Positions 35,614-44,207 of a stretch of 46,850 bases of DNA are shown one piece after another. Under the pieces are notes generated by a model. That model was not told where the DNA came from. It saw only the letters and a program-made list of their open reading frames with translations, and made no database searches. The DNA lies in contig SIBS01000005.1 in NCBI GenBank assembly GCA_009695045.1, forward strand, positions 1-46,850, given 5' to 3'. Within the stretch, counting starts at the first letter, position 1. Each line of letters starts with the position of its first letter. The stretch is from Candidatus Levyibacteriota bacterium (GTDB lineage Bacteria; Patescibacteriota; Microgenomatia; Levybacterales; UBA12049). The position numbers and the translations under genes are program-made.

Positions 35614-36680
35614 TATATATGTATCATTGATAATGCTTTACTTTTAAATTTTTGGGCATTAAAATTCAAAGCTTTTTTTTGTGCAGAAACAGAAAGTTTT
35701 TTCATCGTATCTTCAGAATTCATAAGCTGCTTTGTAAATGTTATAAGTTCGTCAATCGTATTCCAAAGATACCCATTCTTATCACTATCTATAATCTCTC
35801 GCTGTCCACCTGCATTAACAACTACTGGTATAGCCCCAGCACTCATTGCTTCTACTGTTGACATACCAAAATGTTCTGCATTTTCAGGATGATTTTCCAG
35901 ATCTTCACCAAAACCAGACGCATGCCAATAAATTTTTGATCTTGAGTACCATTCCCATAATATCTGGCTTGAAGGATTTATAATAAATTCTATGGGAAAC
36001 CCTTCCGCAAGTGACTGTAATTTTTTGAAACGCTCTGCGTCTTCCTCCCTAAGACTGACAACAAGAATAAAATTCCAATTCTTAATTTTTTTACCCACCA
36101 TTTTTTTAAAAGATTTTATCAGAACATCATGTTTTTTATAATTAGTTCCTTCATTAGTTATACCAAATCTTCCAACAGTTAAGATTATATTTTCCTTTGG
36201 AAGATTTTTAACTTTATTTTCTATAGGTGGATATAATAATTCACTAATTATACCAAAATTATTATCTATATAATTTTTTGTAAATTTTGAATTGCAAAAT
36301 ACTTGAGTAACCCTAGACATTTTAATTCTATTTTTTAAAGATCGCCCATTAACCCATTCCACTGGAAACTGGAAATGAACAAATAGTTTCGATAAAACCA
36401 ATGGTATACTACCATCACTTAGAATTATTATTGCGTCATATTTTTTACTTTCTAATAATCTTTTCCAAATAGATATTTTTATAGAAAAAATATTTTCTGA
36501 TATTAAAACACCTGAAAGATCTAGGCCGAATTTATCTTCAGCTCGATCAAGTATAGAATTATCATCCCAAAAAATCGTTACATTATGCAATTCTTGTACC
36601 AAGCAATATGCTAATGTTAAAATATATTTTTCACCTCCCGTTAAGCTATCGAGATATGGATTGAAAATTCCTATATTCAT
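35613..36680 (-). CDS. Glycosyltransferase family 4, ALG11-like
   Basis: The protein has 355 residues in the GT-B fold. The N-terminal loop is LTGGEKYILTL (13-23), where GGE binds the donor phosphate. The second domain begins at LTVGRFGITNEGTNYKKHD (167-185). The E-x7-E signature is AEHFGMSTVEAMSAG with Glu269 and Glu277, and the preceding YWHASGFGEDLENHPENAEH is close to the ALG11-type mannosyltransferases of archaea and eukaryotes. The enzyme should add a hexose to a lipid-linked glycan from the cytoplasmic side. It is the first gene of its minus-strand unit: 517 bp of non-coding DNA lie upstream, with a possible promoter just before the ATG. It overlaps the YfhO gene by one base. Confidence 0.9.
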   Translation of the reverse strand: MNIGIFNPYLDSLTGGEKYILTLAYCLVQELHNVTIFWDDNSILDRAEDKFGLDLSGVLISENIFSIKISIWKRLLESKKYDAIIILSDGSIPLVLSKLFVHFQFPVEWVNGRSLKNRIKMSRVTQVFCNSKFTKNYIDNNFGIISELLYPPIENKVKNLPKENIILTVGRFGITNEGTNYKKHDVLIKSFKKMVGKKIKNWNFILVVSLREEDAERFKKLQSLAEGFPIEFIINPSSQILWEWYSRSKIYWHASGFGEDLENHPENAEHFGMSTVEAMSAGAIPVVVNAGGQREIIDSDKNGYLWNTIDELITFTKQLMNSEDTMKKLSVSAQKKALNFNAQKFKSKALSMIHI

Positions 36681-37197
36681 AGTTATATTTGTATACTCTC
36701 TCCATTATGAGGCTTTTCAAAACTGATTTTATTATTAAGCCCTTTTTGTTGAAAGTATAAATTAAATCTCCATTTTCATCTATTAATCAATTTTTAAATC
36801 TTAGTTTATATAAAACTATTTCATTATAATTATTGTTAATATATATTCACTATTTTAAATATTATTTATAAAATCGTCGTATTTATTATATATAATTATT
36901 TATACATTCAGCAACTTTAATTAATAATAATATCTGATATTTTCTTCTACGCATTAAGAGATTAAATATATTTACAGCTACAAATTAATATTCACTGATT
37001 TGATATCATATTTTTATTATATATATTGTGATTTTATTATATTGTTTTTATTAATAACTTTATATATTTAAATATTTCTATTTCTTTTTTACACAAAACT
37101 TTAAATTTAAAAAATATGTATTTCTCACGATGATTATCGTATTAATTTATTAAAAAAAGCGAAGAAATCCTATAATCAAATCGTATGAAACATCATT
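36681..37197. other. 517 bp non-coding, very AT-rich intergenic region
   Basis: By hand count this stretch has about 90 G or C bases in 517, near 17%, far below the genes on either side. I see no frame of useful length, no tRNA and no repeat array. It lies between two minus-strand units. Next to the YfhO gene stop is a small perfect hairpin, ACGAT and ATCGT (37127-37131 and 37136-37140), which may help end the upstream unit but has no proper U-run. At the far end is the candidate promoter for the GT4 gene. The rest shows nothing I can name. Confidence 0.6.
36690..36720 (-). promoter_or_regulatory. Candidate promoter of the unit beginning with the ALG11-like GT4
   Basis: On the minus strand TTGAAA (36720-36715), a 19 bp spacer and TATACA (36695-36690) end nine bases before the ATG at 36680. 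This would make a very short 5' leader, like the candidate at 5063-5077. The spacer is two bases longer than ideal. The gene is the first after a long non-coding gap, so a promoter is expected here. Confidence 0.4.
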
Positions 37198-39459
37198 TTA
37201 AAAAGGGCTGTAATAAAATTCTACAATAAATTTCCCTTCTGGAACTACAACTCCTCTAAAAGTATAATTAACTCTGAATACCTTAGCCTCTATGGTGTTT
37301 GCTGCTATAATAAGTCGAGCTTTCCAGCCTGGATAGTAGTTATCTGACAATAAAAGGATACCGGGAGCTCTATTTATAACAGCCACCTGCACTAAATCCG
37401 GTATGTCTTTAATTATCGTAGCAGTTCCCTGTGTTGGAATATTTAAAATAGTAATTCTTGGATCCTCTTCAAGAATAAGAGTATCCCTATATGAAAAATC
37501 AGGCGAAAAAAACATTTTGAGTATTTCATATTTTCCTTTTATGACAGCATATTTATAAAAAATATGTGCTCTCCCAAGACTTAAATTATTTCTATATAGC
37601 TCAAAGGTGCTATCTTGATATACTTTACTAAAACGAGATTTATCATCCCATACATTAAATGCCCATGATTGATGCGTATCGGAAATTGGATGAAAAATAA
37701 GATTCACCCCTGTAATATCTAAAACCCTATCTATATATTTTGCCTTCCTATCTAGTTTTACAACAGATCTTTCTGCTGACTGAAATATACCATTAGATGC
37801 TGTTCTTATAAATTCTCCGTATCTTTCGATATAAAGTGGGTCATACCCTTCAATTGAAGGAATTTTATAATATACTGCAACTTCTCCGCCAAAATTTCCA
37901 AACATTCTTCCAGAGCCAATATTATCTTGAATCGCTTGAATAACACTTGTTGCTGGGTACGCTAACTCTTTTGGATCAAATGGCATCCACTTTTGAGCAA
38001 AACGATAGCTATCAAAACTTGCAAGAAAAATAATTAATCCTGAACAAAAAAAAACAATATTTTTTTTCTTATTAAATGCCTGTGCAAAAAAAAATAGCCC
38101 AACTACTGCAAGAAAAAATATCGTTGGTAAAATAAAGTTACGCTTTGCAATCTGAATATACTCTATGGAAAATGGTTTACCGATTAACAAATATATCCAA
38201 ACTAACCCAAAAAATAATCCCATGATACTCATAAATAGGATATTTTTTTTACTTAACAATTTACTCTTCCAAAATGCATCAAACCCATATCCCGCCAAAA
38301 CACAGAGAGAAAAACTAAGTAACACTATTATACGAGAAGGTACACTAGTTGATAAAACAGGGATCCTAGATATTCCTAATAACGGTTGGACAAATGAATC
38401 AACAGCAAAAACAAAAATAATTATAGTCAAAATTGTATAGAAAAATACTTTTTTATTTCGTACAAAAAAAGCTCCAAAGAGAGCAAAAAAAAGTGGCACT
38501 ATTCCAATAAAACTTGACCATTCTGCGTAAAACCCATACCAATCATTTCTAGTAACTGGATTTCCATAAAAATCTGGAGAAATAAGAGTAATTAAATATG
38601 ACAATGGAATTCCACCTCCAGCAATATAGCTCGTACTTCTTACCGCATATTGATAAAATTTAATTGATGGAAAAAGTTGAATCATGGAAAAACCAATACC
38701 GATAATAGTCATTAAAATTATTGACAAAAATAAACGTATATTTTTTTTATTTGCATAAAACCATAAAATATATCCAATAACAAATAACAATAAATACAAA
38801 CTTGTTTGAAAATGTCCACTGAAAAAAGTAAGCGATATTCCTAATGAATATAAAAAAAGATATACTTTATTTCTAGACTCTTCATATTTTTCTATAAAAA
38901 ATAATAAGAGTGGTAAAAAAAGAATAGCAAATCCAAGAGTACCATACGCCATCCAAACCACTATAAATCCAGAAAACATAAATCCTATACTTCCAAGAAC
39001 TGAAGCACTCTTAGTTATTTCATATTTTCTCAGTAGAATATACATAAAAATACCCGATAATAAAGGTTGAAGTAAAATCATAATGCTCCAAGCATTTACA
39101 AAAGAAAATATAAAAAATAAAATGTTAAATGGAGAAAATACTGCAGTTTGAAAATTTGCTAATTGAGGATTTCCAGAAAAACTATATGGATTCCAAACAG
39201 GAATATATCCAGACTTATAAGTATCAATTGTAAGTTTTTTCCATGGATATATTTGCGTAGTAACATCTGGCATTGCATTATTTTTGATTGGTCCTAAAAA
39301 TTTTTGATACTGAGACCATGGAGGAAAGAAATTTACTTGATATGTAGAAGAATACGGAACAAGTCCTTTTAAAAAAAATGGGCTAGCAAATAAAAACCAT
39401 ATTAAAATTATATATAAAATTGGCGCATATTTGAATAACAGCTTATCAATTATTTTCAT
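37198..39459 (-). CDS. YfhO-family membrane protein (putative GT-C), lacking the last helix
   Basis: The protein has 753 residues. The first outer loop has PDVTTQIYPWKKL, PVWNPYSFSGNP and QLANFQTAVFSPFN. A later outer loop reads PDFYGNPVTRNDWYGF. The outer C-terminal domain has DPLYIERYGEFI, NYYPGWKARL and NYTFRGVVVPEGKF, then stops at EFYYSPF. As in the protein at 33361-35613, the usual last helix is missing; the bases after the stop are the AT-rich intergenic region. The protein is the closest relative of the one at 33361-35613, so both probably derive from one duplication and work on similar acceptors. The start shares an ATGA overlap with the GT2 gene upstream. It is the last gene of a long minus-strand run that enters the window at 46850. 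Confidence 0.84.
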   Translation of the reverse strand: MKIIDKLLFKYAPILYIILIWFLFASPFFLKGLVPYSSTYQVNFFPPWSQYQKFLGPIKNNAMPDVTTQIYPWKKLTIDTYKSGYIPVWNPYSFSGNPQLANFQTAVFSPFNILFFIFSFVNAWSIMILLQPLLSGIFMYILLRKYEITKSASVLGSIGFMFSGFIVVWMAYGTLGFAILFLPLLLFFIEKYEESRNKVYLFLYSLGISLTFFSGHFQTSLYLLLFVIGYILWFYANKKNIRLFLSIILMTIIGIGFSMIQLFPSIKFYQYAVRSTSYIAGGGIPLSYLITLISPDFYGNPVTRNDWYGFYAEWSSFIGIVPLFFALFGAFFVRNKKVFFYTILTIIIFVFAVDSFVQPLLGISRIPVLSTSVPSRIIVLLSFSLCVLAGYGFDAFWKSKLLSKKNILFMSIMGLFFGLVWIYLLIGKPFSIEYIQIAKRNFILPTIFFLAVVGLFFFAQAFNKKKNIVFFCSGLIIFLASFDSYRFAQKWMPFDPKELAYPATSVIQAIQDNIGSGRMFGNFGGEVAVYYKIPSIEGYDPLYIERYGEFIRTASNGIFQSAERSVVKLDRKAKYIDRVLDITGVNLIFHPISDTHQSWAFNVWDDKSRFSKVYQDSTFELYRNNLSLGRAHIFYKYAVIKGKYEILKMFFSPDFSYRDTLILEEDPRITILNIPTQGTATIIKDIPDLVQVAVINRAPGILLLSDNYYPGWKARLIIAANTIEAKVFRVNYTFRGVVVPEGKFIVEFYYSPF

Positions 39460-40208
39460 TTTTCAATTCCATGTTTTTCTTGTAGCTCCCAAAGCTTTGC
39501 ATAGGTTATAAAGATACTAAATGATTGATATATACTCTCTATTAAGCCAACAGAGCCCACTCTCCATCCTCCTTGGGAGATATATGATTTATAAAAAGCA
39601 GGTATCATAACTCTTGGAAATCTCCACCATTTCATTTGTGGATGATTTGCATCATATCTTAACTTTGCCTCTTTTTGAGACCATTCCAACGTCTTCACCA
39701 ACATTTCACTTAAATTACGATGAGAATAATGAAGTAAAAATCCATCAAGAATAGCAATATTTCCTTCAAATATTGGGCTTTCATGTAAAACTCCTACCCA
39801 TTTTTTTAAAAATTTTCTTCTAAAAAGTCTCTCCATTATTTCAATTCTTGGCCATTCATTATTACCTAAGTAAAAATTTTTCCTTTTTATTTTATATGTG
39901 GAAATTAAATTTTCAGATTGAATAACAAAGTTAATATTTTGCATCAATTCATCTGTTACAATTTCATCCGCATCAATATATAGAATCCATTCACCAGTTG
40001 ATTTTTCTAAGCCAAAATTTCTACAATCAGAAAAATTATCACCAGAAAAAGAAAAAACTTTTGCACCAAGAGATTCTGATATTTTTTTTGTACTATCATT
40101 TGAATCATTGTCAATAACAATAATCTCATCTACAAAAGATATTGATGCAATGGCTTTTGCAATTCTTTTTTCTTCATTTTTAGCAATTATGATGGCAGAA
40201 ATTCTCAT
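39456..40208 (-). CDS. Family 2 glycosyltransferase, WaaE/KdtX-like
   Basis: The protein has 250 residues. It opens with ISAIIIAKNEEKRI, followed by VIDNDSNDST (31-40), SDCRNFGLEKSTGEW (60-74) and YIDADEIVT (78-86), the DADE form of the WaaE/KdtX group. MERLFRRKFLKKWVGVLHESP matches the HE motif region. The C-terminus is amphipathic, without clear membrane helices. It probably adds a sugar to a lipid-linked acceptor in the cytoplasm. It has ATGA overlaps with the GT2 gene upstream and the YfhO gene downstream. Similar enzymes are encoded at 15179-15943 and 41158-42066, so the WaaE-like type occurs three times in the window. Confidence 0.9.
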   Translation of the reverse strand: MRISAIIIAKNEEKRIAKAIASISFVDEIIVIDNDSNDSTKKISESLGAKVFSFSGDNFSDCRNFGLEKSTGEWILYIDADEIVTDELMQNINFVIQSENLISTYKIKRKNFYLGNNEWPRIEIMERLFRRKFLKKWVGVLHESPIFEGNIAILDGFLLHYSHRNLSEMLVKTLEWSQKEAKLRYDANHPQMKWWRFPRVMIPAFYKSYISQGGWRVGSVGLIESIYQSFSIFITYAKLWELQEKHGIEK

Positions 40209-41161
40209 TTAATAATCTCAGGAAAACTCTTAAAACTCCCTTTAAAAAATTCTCCTCTAAAAAAATCTAAGATTCCTTTTTTTTGCCATTGTCTTCCTGA
40301 AAATAAAAGTTTTATCGCTTCCTTTAGTAACGCTACCTTAGTACGTAATGGTGCATATTGCATTCCAAATAGAAGACGGTTACGAGTTATATAGTAATCC
40401 TGTAGATTTGATCCAGAACCACCAGTGGAGCCAGCATTATTATGCCACATTATTGCTTTTGGACAATATATAACTCTATATCCAGATTTTTTTACCCTGA
40501 TACTATAATCACTATCTTCATAATAAAGAAAAAAACGCTCATCTAGCATGCCCACTTTTTCTAAAATCTCTTTCTTTATAAGGATGCAGCATCCACTTGC
40601 AAAATCGGTATCCTCTACTTTATCATATTGTTGATTATCTACCTCATCTACGCCTCTATGCATCCCTACCATGTTCTTCCAGTCAATTATTCCACCAGCG
40701 TACCAGAGAATATTTCCTAATTCCTTATTATTGTATCGGTTTTTATAAAATTCATGCCCCTTAGCAAAGTATATTTTTGAAGTTACAATTCCAATACTTG
40801 ATGCTTCACTACAATTTAATAACTCTATTAATATTTTTTTATCTAAAATAGTATCATTATTTATTAGTAAAACGTGTGTTGATTGTAATTTATGTAATGC
40901 ATATAATATTCCCTTATTATTGCCTCCAGAAAAACCTATATTTTCTTTATTTTCTAATAAAATCAGATCGTAGGATTTTCCTTTTTGTTGTTTATTAATA
41001 TATTCTCTAATTATATCTACTGATTTTTTTACAGATGCATTATCTACAATGATAACTGAAAATTTCATATCTTTTTTTTCAATTTCTTCTATTGACTGAA
41101 GTAACTTAATGGTATGAGAATGACTATTAAAATTAATAGTAATGAGAGAAATGTGGTTCAT
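40205..41161 (-). CDS. Family 2 glycosyltransferase, rhamnosyltransferase-like
   Basis: The protein has 318 residues. Motifs are LITINFNSHSHTIKLL, VIIVDNASVKKS (36-47), ENIGFSGGNNKG (73-84) and LLINNDTILD (98-107), with NND as the metal site. FASGCCILIKKEILEKVG and YYEDSDYSIRVKKSGYRV are the usual acceptor-domain phrases, and NAGSTGGSGSNLQDYYITRNR follows as in RfbF/WbbL-like enzymes. It is the counterpart of the GT2 at 32444-33364. It should act on a lipid-linked oligosaccharide in the cytoplasm, with an unknown nucleotide sugar. Both ends have ATGA overlaps with the neighbouring GT2 genes, so three GT2 genes in a row are translationally coupled. Confidence 0.9.
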   Translation of the reverse strand: MNHISLITINFNSHSHTIKLLQSIEEIEKKDMKFSVIIVDNASVKKSVDIIREYINKQQKGKSYDLILLENKENIGFSGGNNKGILYALHKLQSTHVLLINNDTILDKKILIELLNCSEASSIGIVTSKIYFAKGHEFYKNRYNNKELGNILWYAGGIIDWKNMVGMHRGVDEVDNQQYDKVEDTDFASGCCILIKKEILEKVGMLDERFFLYYEDSDYSIRVKKSGYRVIYCPKAIMWHNNAGSTGGSGSNLQDYYITRNRLLFGMQYAPLRTKVALLKEAIKLLFSGRQWQKKGILDFFRGEFFKGSFKSFPEIIK

Positions 41162-42066
41162 AAATATTTGTATTTAATTTTTTTATAGATTTTTTTTATT
41201 ATATTTTCTTCTTTTTTAATATCATGATCATTAATCCAATAATTTAAGTCTTTTGAACTTTTTTTTATTTCATCTTTTACCATAATCATATTCGCCTCTA
41301 CTATTTGAGGAAAACCTTTTTTTTCCCAGATATAGCTCAATATAACAAGATGATAGAAACCCATAAGTAATGACAGAATTAGACCATGAAAACCATCCTT
41401 ATACCCTTCTCTTGCAAAATATCTACTTAAAAACTCTTTAAATGGAAGCCTAATTACGTCTTGCCAAGAAAAAATATATCCATTTTTTAACAGTTGATCT
41501 GCTTCATTTGGTGCATAAATATTTGCATGCTTATGAATAAATTGCCTAATACTTGTATAATTATAATGAGTTAAAGAATTTTCTAGAGTTCCTACATCTC
41601 CTTCTGACGTTATCATTTCATGAACATGTTCTTCCTTAAAACGTCCTTTTCCATTTTTAAATAATCTTATTTGATAATCTGGATACCATCCTGCATGCTC
41701 AATCCACTTACCAAAAATAATATTTTTACGTGGAATATTATAAGATGTAAATCTATCATCTTCTTTTATTTTTTTCTGAATTTCATCTACAAGCTGTGGA
41801 CTAATTCTTTCATCTGCATCTAAACTAAGTATCCATTCTCCTTTTGCTTTTGAAAAACCAAAATTCTTGTTTATATTTAACATAAGATTATTTTCTCTAT
41901 TAAAAATATTATCTGTATATTTTTTTGCAATATTAATTGTATTATCTTGTGAGGAATTATTGATAAAAATAATTTCATCAGCCCATTTAACCGACTCTAA
42001 ACAATCCTTAATCATTGAATCTTCATTGTATGCAGAAATGACAACTGAAATTTTTTTATTATTCAT
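41158..42066 (-). CDS. Family 2 glycosyltransferase, WaaE/KdtX-like
   Basis: The protein has 302 residues: a GT-A domain of about 240 and a basic tail of about 60 rich in Lys and Ile. Motifs are ISVVISAYNEDSMI, FINNSSQDNT (34-43), NKNFGFSKAKGEW (66-78) and LDADERISP (82-90). HAGWYPDYQIRLFKNGKGRF and VHEMI are the HE region of WaaE-like enzymes; the protein at 15179-15943 has a close match in both phrases. It is followed by a coupled rhamnosyltransferase-like GT2 and preceded, one base away, by a flippase gene. The tail could be a membrane-surface anchor. Donor and acceptor cannot be assigned. Confidence 0.9.
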   Translation of the reverse strand: MNNKKISVVISAYNEDSMIKDCLESVKWADEIIFINNSSQDNTINIAKKYTDNIFNRENNLMLNINKNFGFSKAKGEWILSLDADERISPQLVDEIQKKIKEDDRFTSYNIPRKNIIFGKWIEHAGWYPDYQIRLFKNGKGRFKEEHVHEMITSEGDVGTLENSLTHYNYTSIRQFIHKHANIYAPNEADQLLKNGYIFSWQDVIRLPFKEFLSRYFAREGYKDGFHGLILSLLMGFYHLVILSYIWEKKGFPQIVEANMIMVKDEIKKSSKDLNYWINDHDIKKEENIIKKIYKKIKYKYL

Positions 42067-42067
42067 A

Positions 42068-43510
42068 TTAATTATTTATCAGATTCATAACCTGTAAAAC
42101 TTCTTTCTTTGCCAATAAAAAAATACAAACTCCATAAATTAATACTGATACTATAATAACTAGAAAAAGACTTAGTAAATTTGTGACAAAAAATATTGTA
42201 CCTAAATATGTTAACATGGCCATAATTAAGGAAGCAAGGAATGGTTTATAAACACTATGATAAAAACGAAATTGAATTTTTTCCCTAACCAACCTTATTG
42301 TTATAAATATCGTCAATGTTATAATAAAAGATGCAATAGCAACACCATTGTAACCAAATATAAATATACCAATCCATGTAAATATCCATGTTAAAATTGT
42401 CCATAAAATCATAAGCTTCAATGTTGTTTTTACTCTTCCGGTTGCATCCAAAACATTTACCAATATTCCCGACATAGATGACACAAGTGCATTAAGACTA
42501 AAAAATGTCAAAGATAGAAGCGCAGGCTCCCATTTATTTTGCCATTTAGGCATAAAAGAGATTAACTGTGGTGAAATAATTATAATACCAAAAACAAAAG
42601 GAAACATTGCAAGACTAACATAAAATAATGATTTTTCAATCGATTTTTGCAGAAATTTTTCATTTTCTTGTAATCTAGAAAAGGTAGAAAAAGTTACCTT
42701 TGTAACACTATCAACAATATAACGATATGTAAAAAAAGCGTTTCGCTGACCAAAGCCTATAAATCCAATTTCATTAAAAGATAAAATTTTTACTAGAAAT
42801 AATGTTAATAAATCATCTTTTAATGTCGCTAGAATATTTTTTGCCTGAAATTGAATCCCATATCGTAAATTATTCAAAGATTTTTTATCAATACCGATTT
42901 TAGGTCTCCAAGGAGAGACAATGTAATAAAAAGGTATACCAATTAAACCAGAAATAAGAAAAGCCCAACTATAACTCTCCAGACCATATCCTTTTATAAC
43001 TAATAATACCAATATTGAATTAAAAAAGATTGATTCAATTATTTGTGGCAATATAAGCTTATGAAAATTAATCTTTCTTTCTAATAATATCGATGGGATT
43101 ACTTTAAATGACGATAAAAAAACTGTAAAAACTAAAATCAATAACAAATGCATGGCTACTAAATTAAATGAAAAGTATTGAGCTATTAATCCTTGAACAG
43201 AAATTACGAAAATAAAAATTGTTCCTGTTATAATAATTTGAAGAGTAAATGTTGTTTTAATATCTGCTTCGCTGATTTCTTCCTTCTTTTGAATAAGTGC
43301 AGCACCAAATCCAAAATCAGTGATAAAACTAATAATTCTTTGTATAGCTATAATTACTACATAAATACCGACATCGCTAGGGCGAAGATAAGTAAAAATT
43401 ACAATAGAAGCAACATAAGACAAAATATTTAAAAAGAATGATCTTGAAATAAGAGCAAATACACTCTTTACTGATTTTTTATATAAATTATTTGTATTAA
43501 AATCTTCCAT
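42068..43510 (-). CDS. Wzx-like oligosaccharide flippase (MOP superfamily), second copy
   Basis: The protein has 480 residues with 12 to 14 membrane segments. It opens with KKSVKSVFALISRSFFLNILSY, then YLRPSDVGIYVVIIAIQRI and DFGFGAALIQKKEEISEAD, the typical start of PST-type (Wzx/TuaB-like) exporters. GQRNAFFTYRYIVDS and FSRLQENEKFLQKSIEKS are further phrases of TuaB/WzxC-like members. It should move undecaprenyl-diphosphate-linked glycan across the membrane. It differs from the flippase at 8512-9774 in length and detail, so the two probably carry different substrates. The gene overlaps the DPM1-like GT2 upstream by 14 bp and is one base away from the WaaE-like GT2 downstream. Confidence 0.88.
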   Translation of the reverse strand: MEDFNTNNLYKKSVKSVFALISRSFFLNILSYVASIVIFTYLRPSDVGIYVVIIAIQRIISFITDFGFGAALIQKKEEISEADIKTTFTLQIIITGTIFIFVISVQGLIAQYFSFNLVAMHLLLILVFTVFLSSFKVIPSILLERKINFHKLILPQIIESIFFNSILVLLVIKGYGLESYSWAFLISGLIGIPFYYIVSPWRPKIGIDKKSLNNLRYGIQFQAKNILATLKDDLLTLFLVKILSFNEIGFIGFGQRNAFFTYRYIVDSVTKVTFSTFSRLQENEKFLQKSIEKSLFYVSLAMFPFVFGIIIISPQLISFMPKWQNKWEPALLSLTFFSLNALVSSMSGILVNVLDATGRVKTTLKLMILWTILTWIFTWIGIFIFGYNGVAIASFIITLTIFITIRLVREKIQFRFYHSVYKPFLASLIMAMLTYLGTIFFVTNLLSLFLVIIVSVLIYGVCIFLLAKKEVLQVMNLINN

Positions 43511-44207
43511 TTTTTAAATCCCACCATAGTATAAAGCTCTCGAGTATGGCTCTTATAACTACATATAAATTACCGCCTGATTGTATTCCAAATTTTCTAG
43601 CATAATGAGTAACTTCAACTTCCTTAATTTTTAATTTTTTAATTTTTGCTTTTGCTAAAATTTCCGTTGTTATCATTGCGCCTTCCGATTGAAGAGGCAT
43701 TAAATCTAATAATGCAGTCTTCTTAAACATCTTAAATCCACAATCAATATCTTTAAAATAAAAACCAAAAAAAATAAAATCCCAGATTTTTAATAAGTAC
43801 ATTAGTATATGTCTTTTAAAATCATCTTTTCTTCTTTTTCTATATCCAATTATAATGTCTGCTGAATTTATATTATCTAAAAATTTTGTTATCTCTTCAA
43901 AATTAAATTGCCCATCTCCGTCTAAAAAAACTATTGTGTTATATTTGGCATTATTAAAACCATCCTTAAGAGCTGATCCATAGCCTCTGTTAGGAGAGTG
44001 TGTGACAGCAACTAGGTTAACGTTTTCTTTTGCTAGTTTTTTAGAAATTGCAAAAGTATTATCCGATGATCCATCATCAACCATAATAATTTCCCATTTT
44101 TCTGCAATTTTTTTCGCAATTGGAATCGCGCCTCTTACAACTCTCTCAACATTGTCCTCTTCATTCCAAAATGGAAAAAATATACTTAATTCTGGTAATT
44201 TATTCAT
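43497..44207 (-). CDS. Family 2 glycosyltransferase, DPM1-like polyprenyl-phosphate sugar synthase
   Basis: The protein has 236 residues. Motifs are LSIFFPFWNEEDNV, MVDDGSSDNT (42-51), SPNRGYGSALKDGF (71-84) and FLDGDGQFNFEE (94-105) with the DxD site. IIGYRKRRKDDFKR and DIDCGFKMFKKTAL are the remaining signatures of polyprenyl-phosphate sugar synthases. No C-terminal helices are seen beyond a short hydrophobic segment. The enzyme would charge polyprenyl phosphate with one sugar for the outer-face GT-C proteins, including the two PTPS-related ones encoded just upstream. Its ATG overlaps the stop of the PTPS-related gene as ATGA, which supports a synthase/transferase pair. Confidence 0.9.
   Translation of the reverse strand: MNKLPELSIFFPFWNEEDNVERVVRGAIPIAKKIAEKWEIIMVDDGSSDNTFAISKKLAKENVNLVAVTHSPNRGYGSALKDGFNNAKYNTIVFLDGDGQFNFEEITKFLDNINSADIIIGYRKRRKDDFKRHILMYLLKIWDFIFFGFYFKDIDCGFKMFKKTALLDLMPLQSEGAMITTEILAKAKIKKLKIKEVEVTHYARKFGIQSGGNLYVVIRAILESFILWWDLKNGRF

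Noticed and set aside
37150-37198. A helix coded just past the stop of the YfhO gene at 37198 (possible in-frame remnant)
   Set aside because: The frame after the TAA gives only 15 codons before another stop, too short and too vague to call a broken end.
37171-37227. Plus-strand TATAAT at 37171-37176 followed by an ATG and a 14-codon frame
   Set aside because: No -35 box at a fitting distance, and the tiny frame runs into the 3' end of the YfhO gene; perfect TATAAT boxes arise by chance in such AT-rich DNA.
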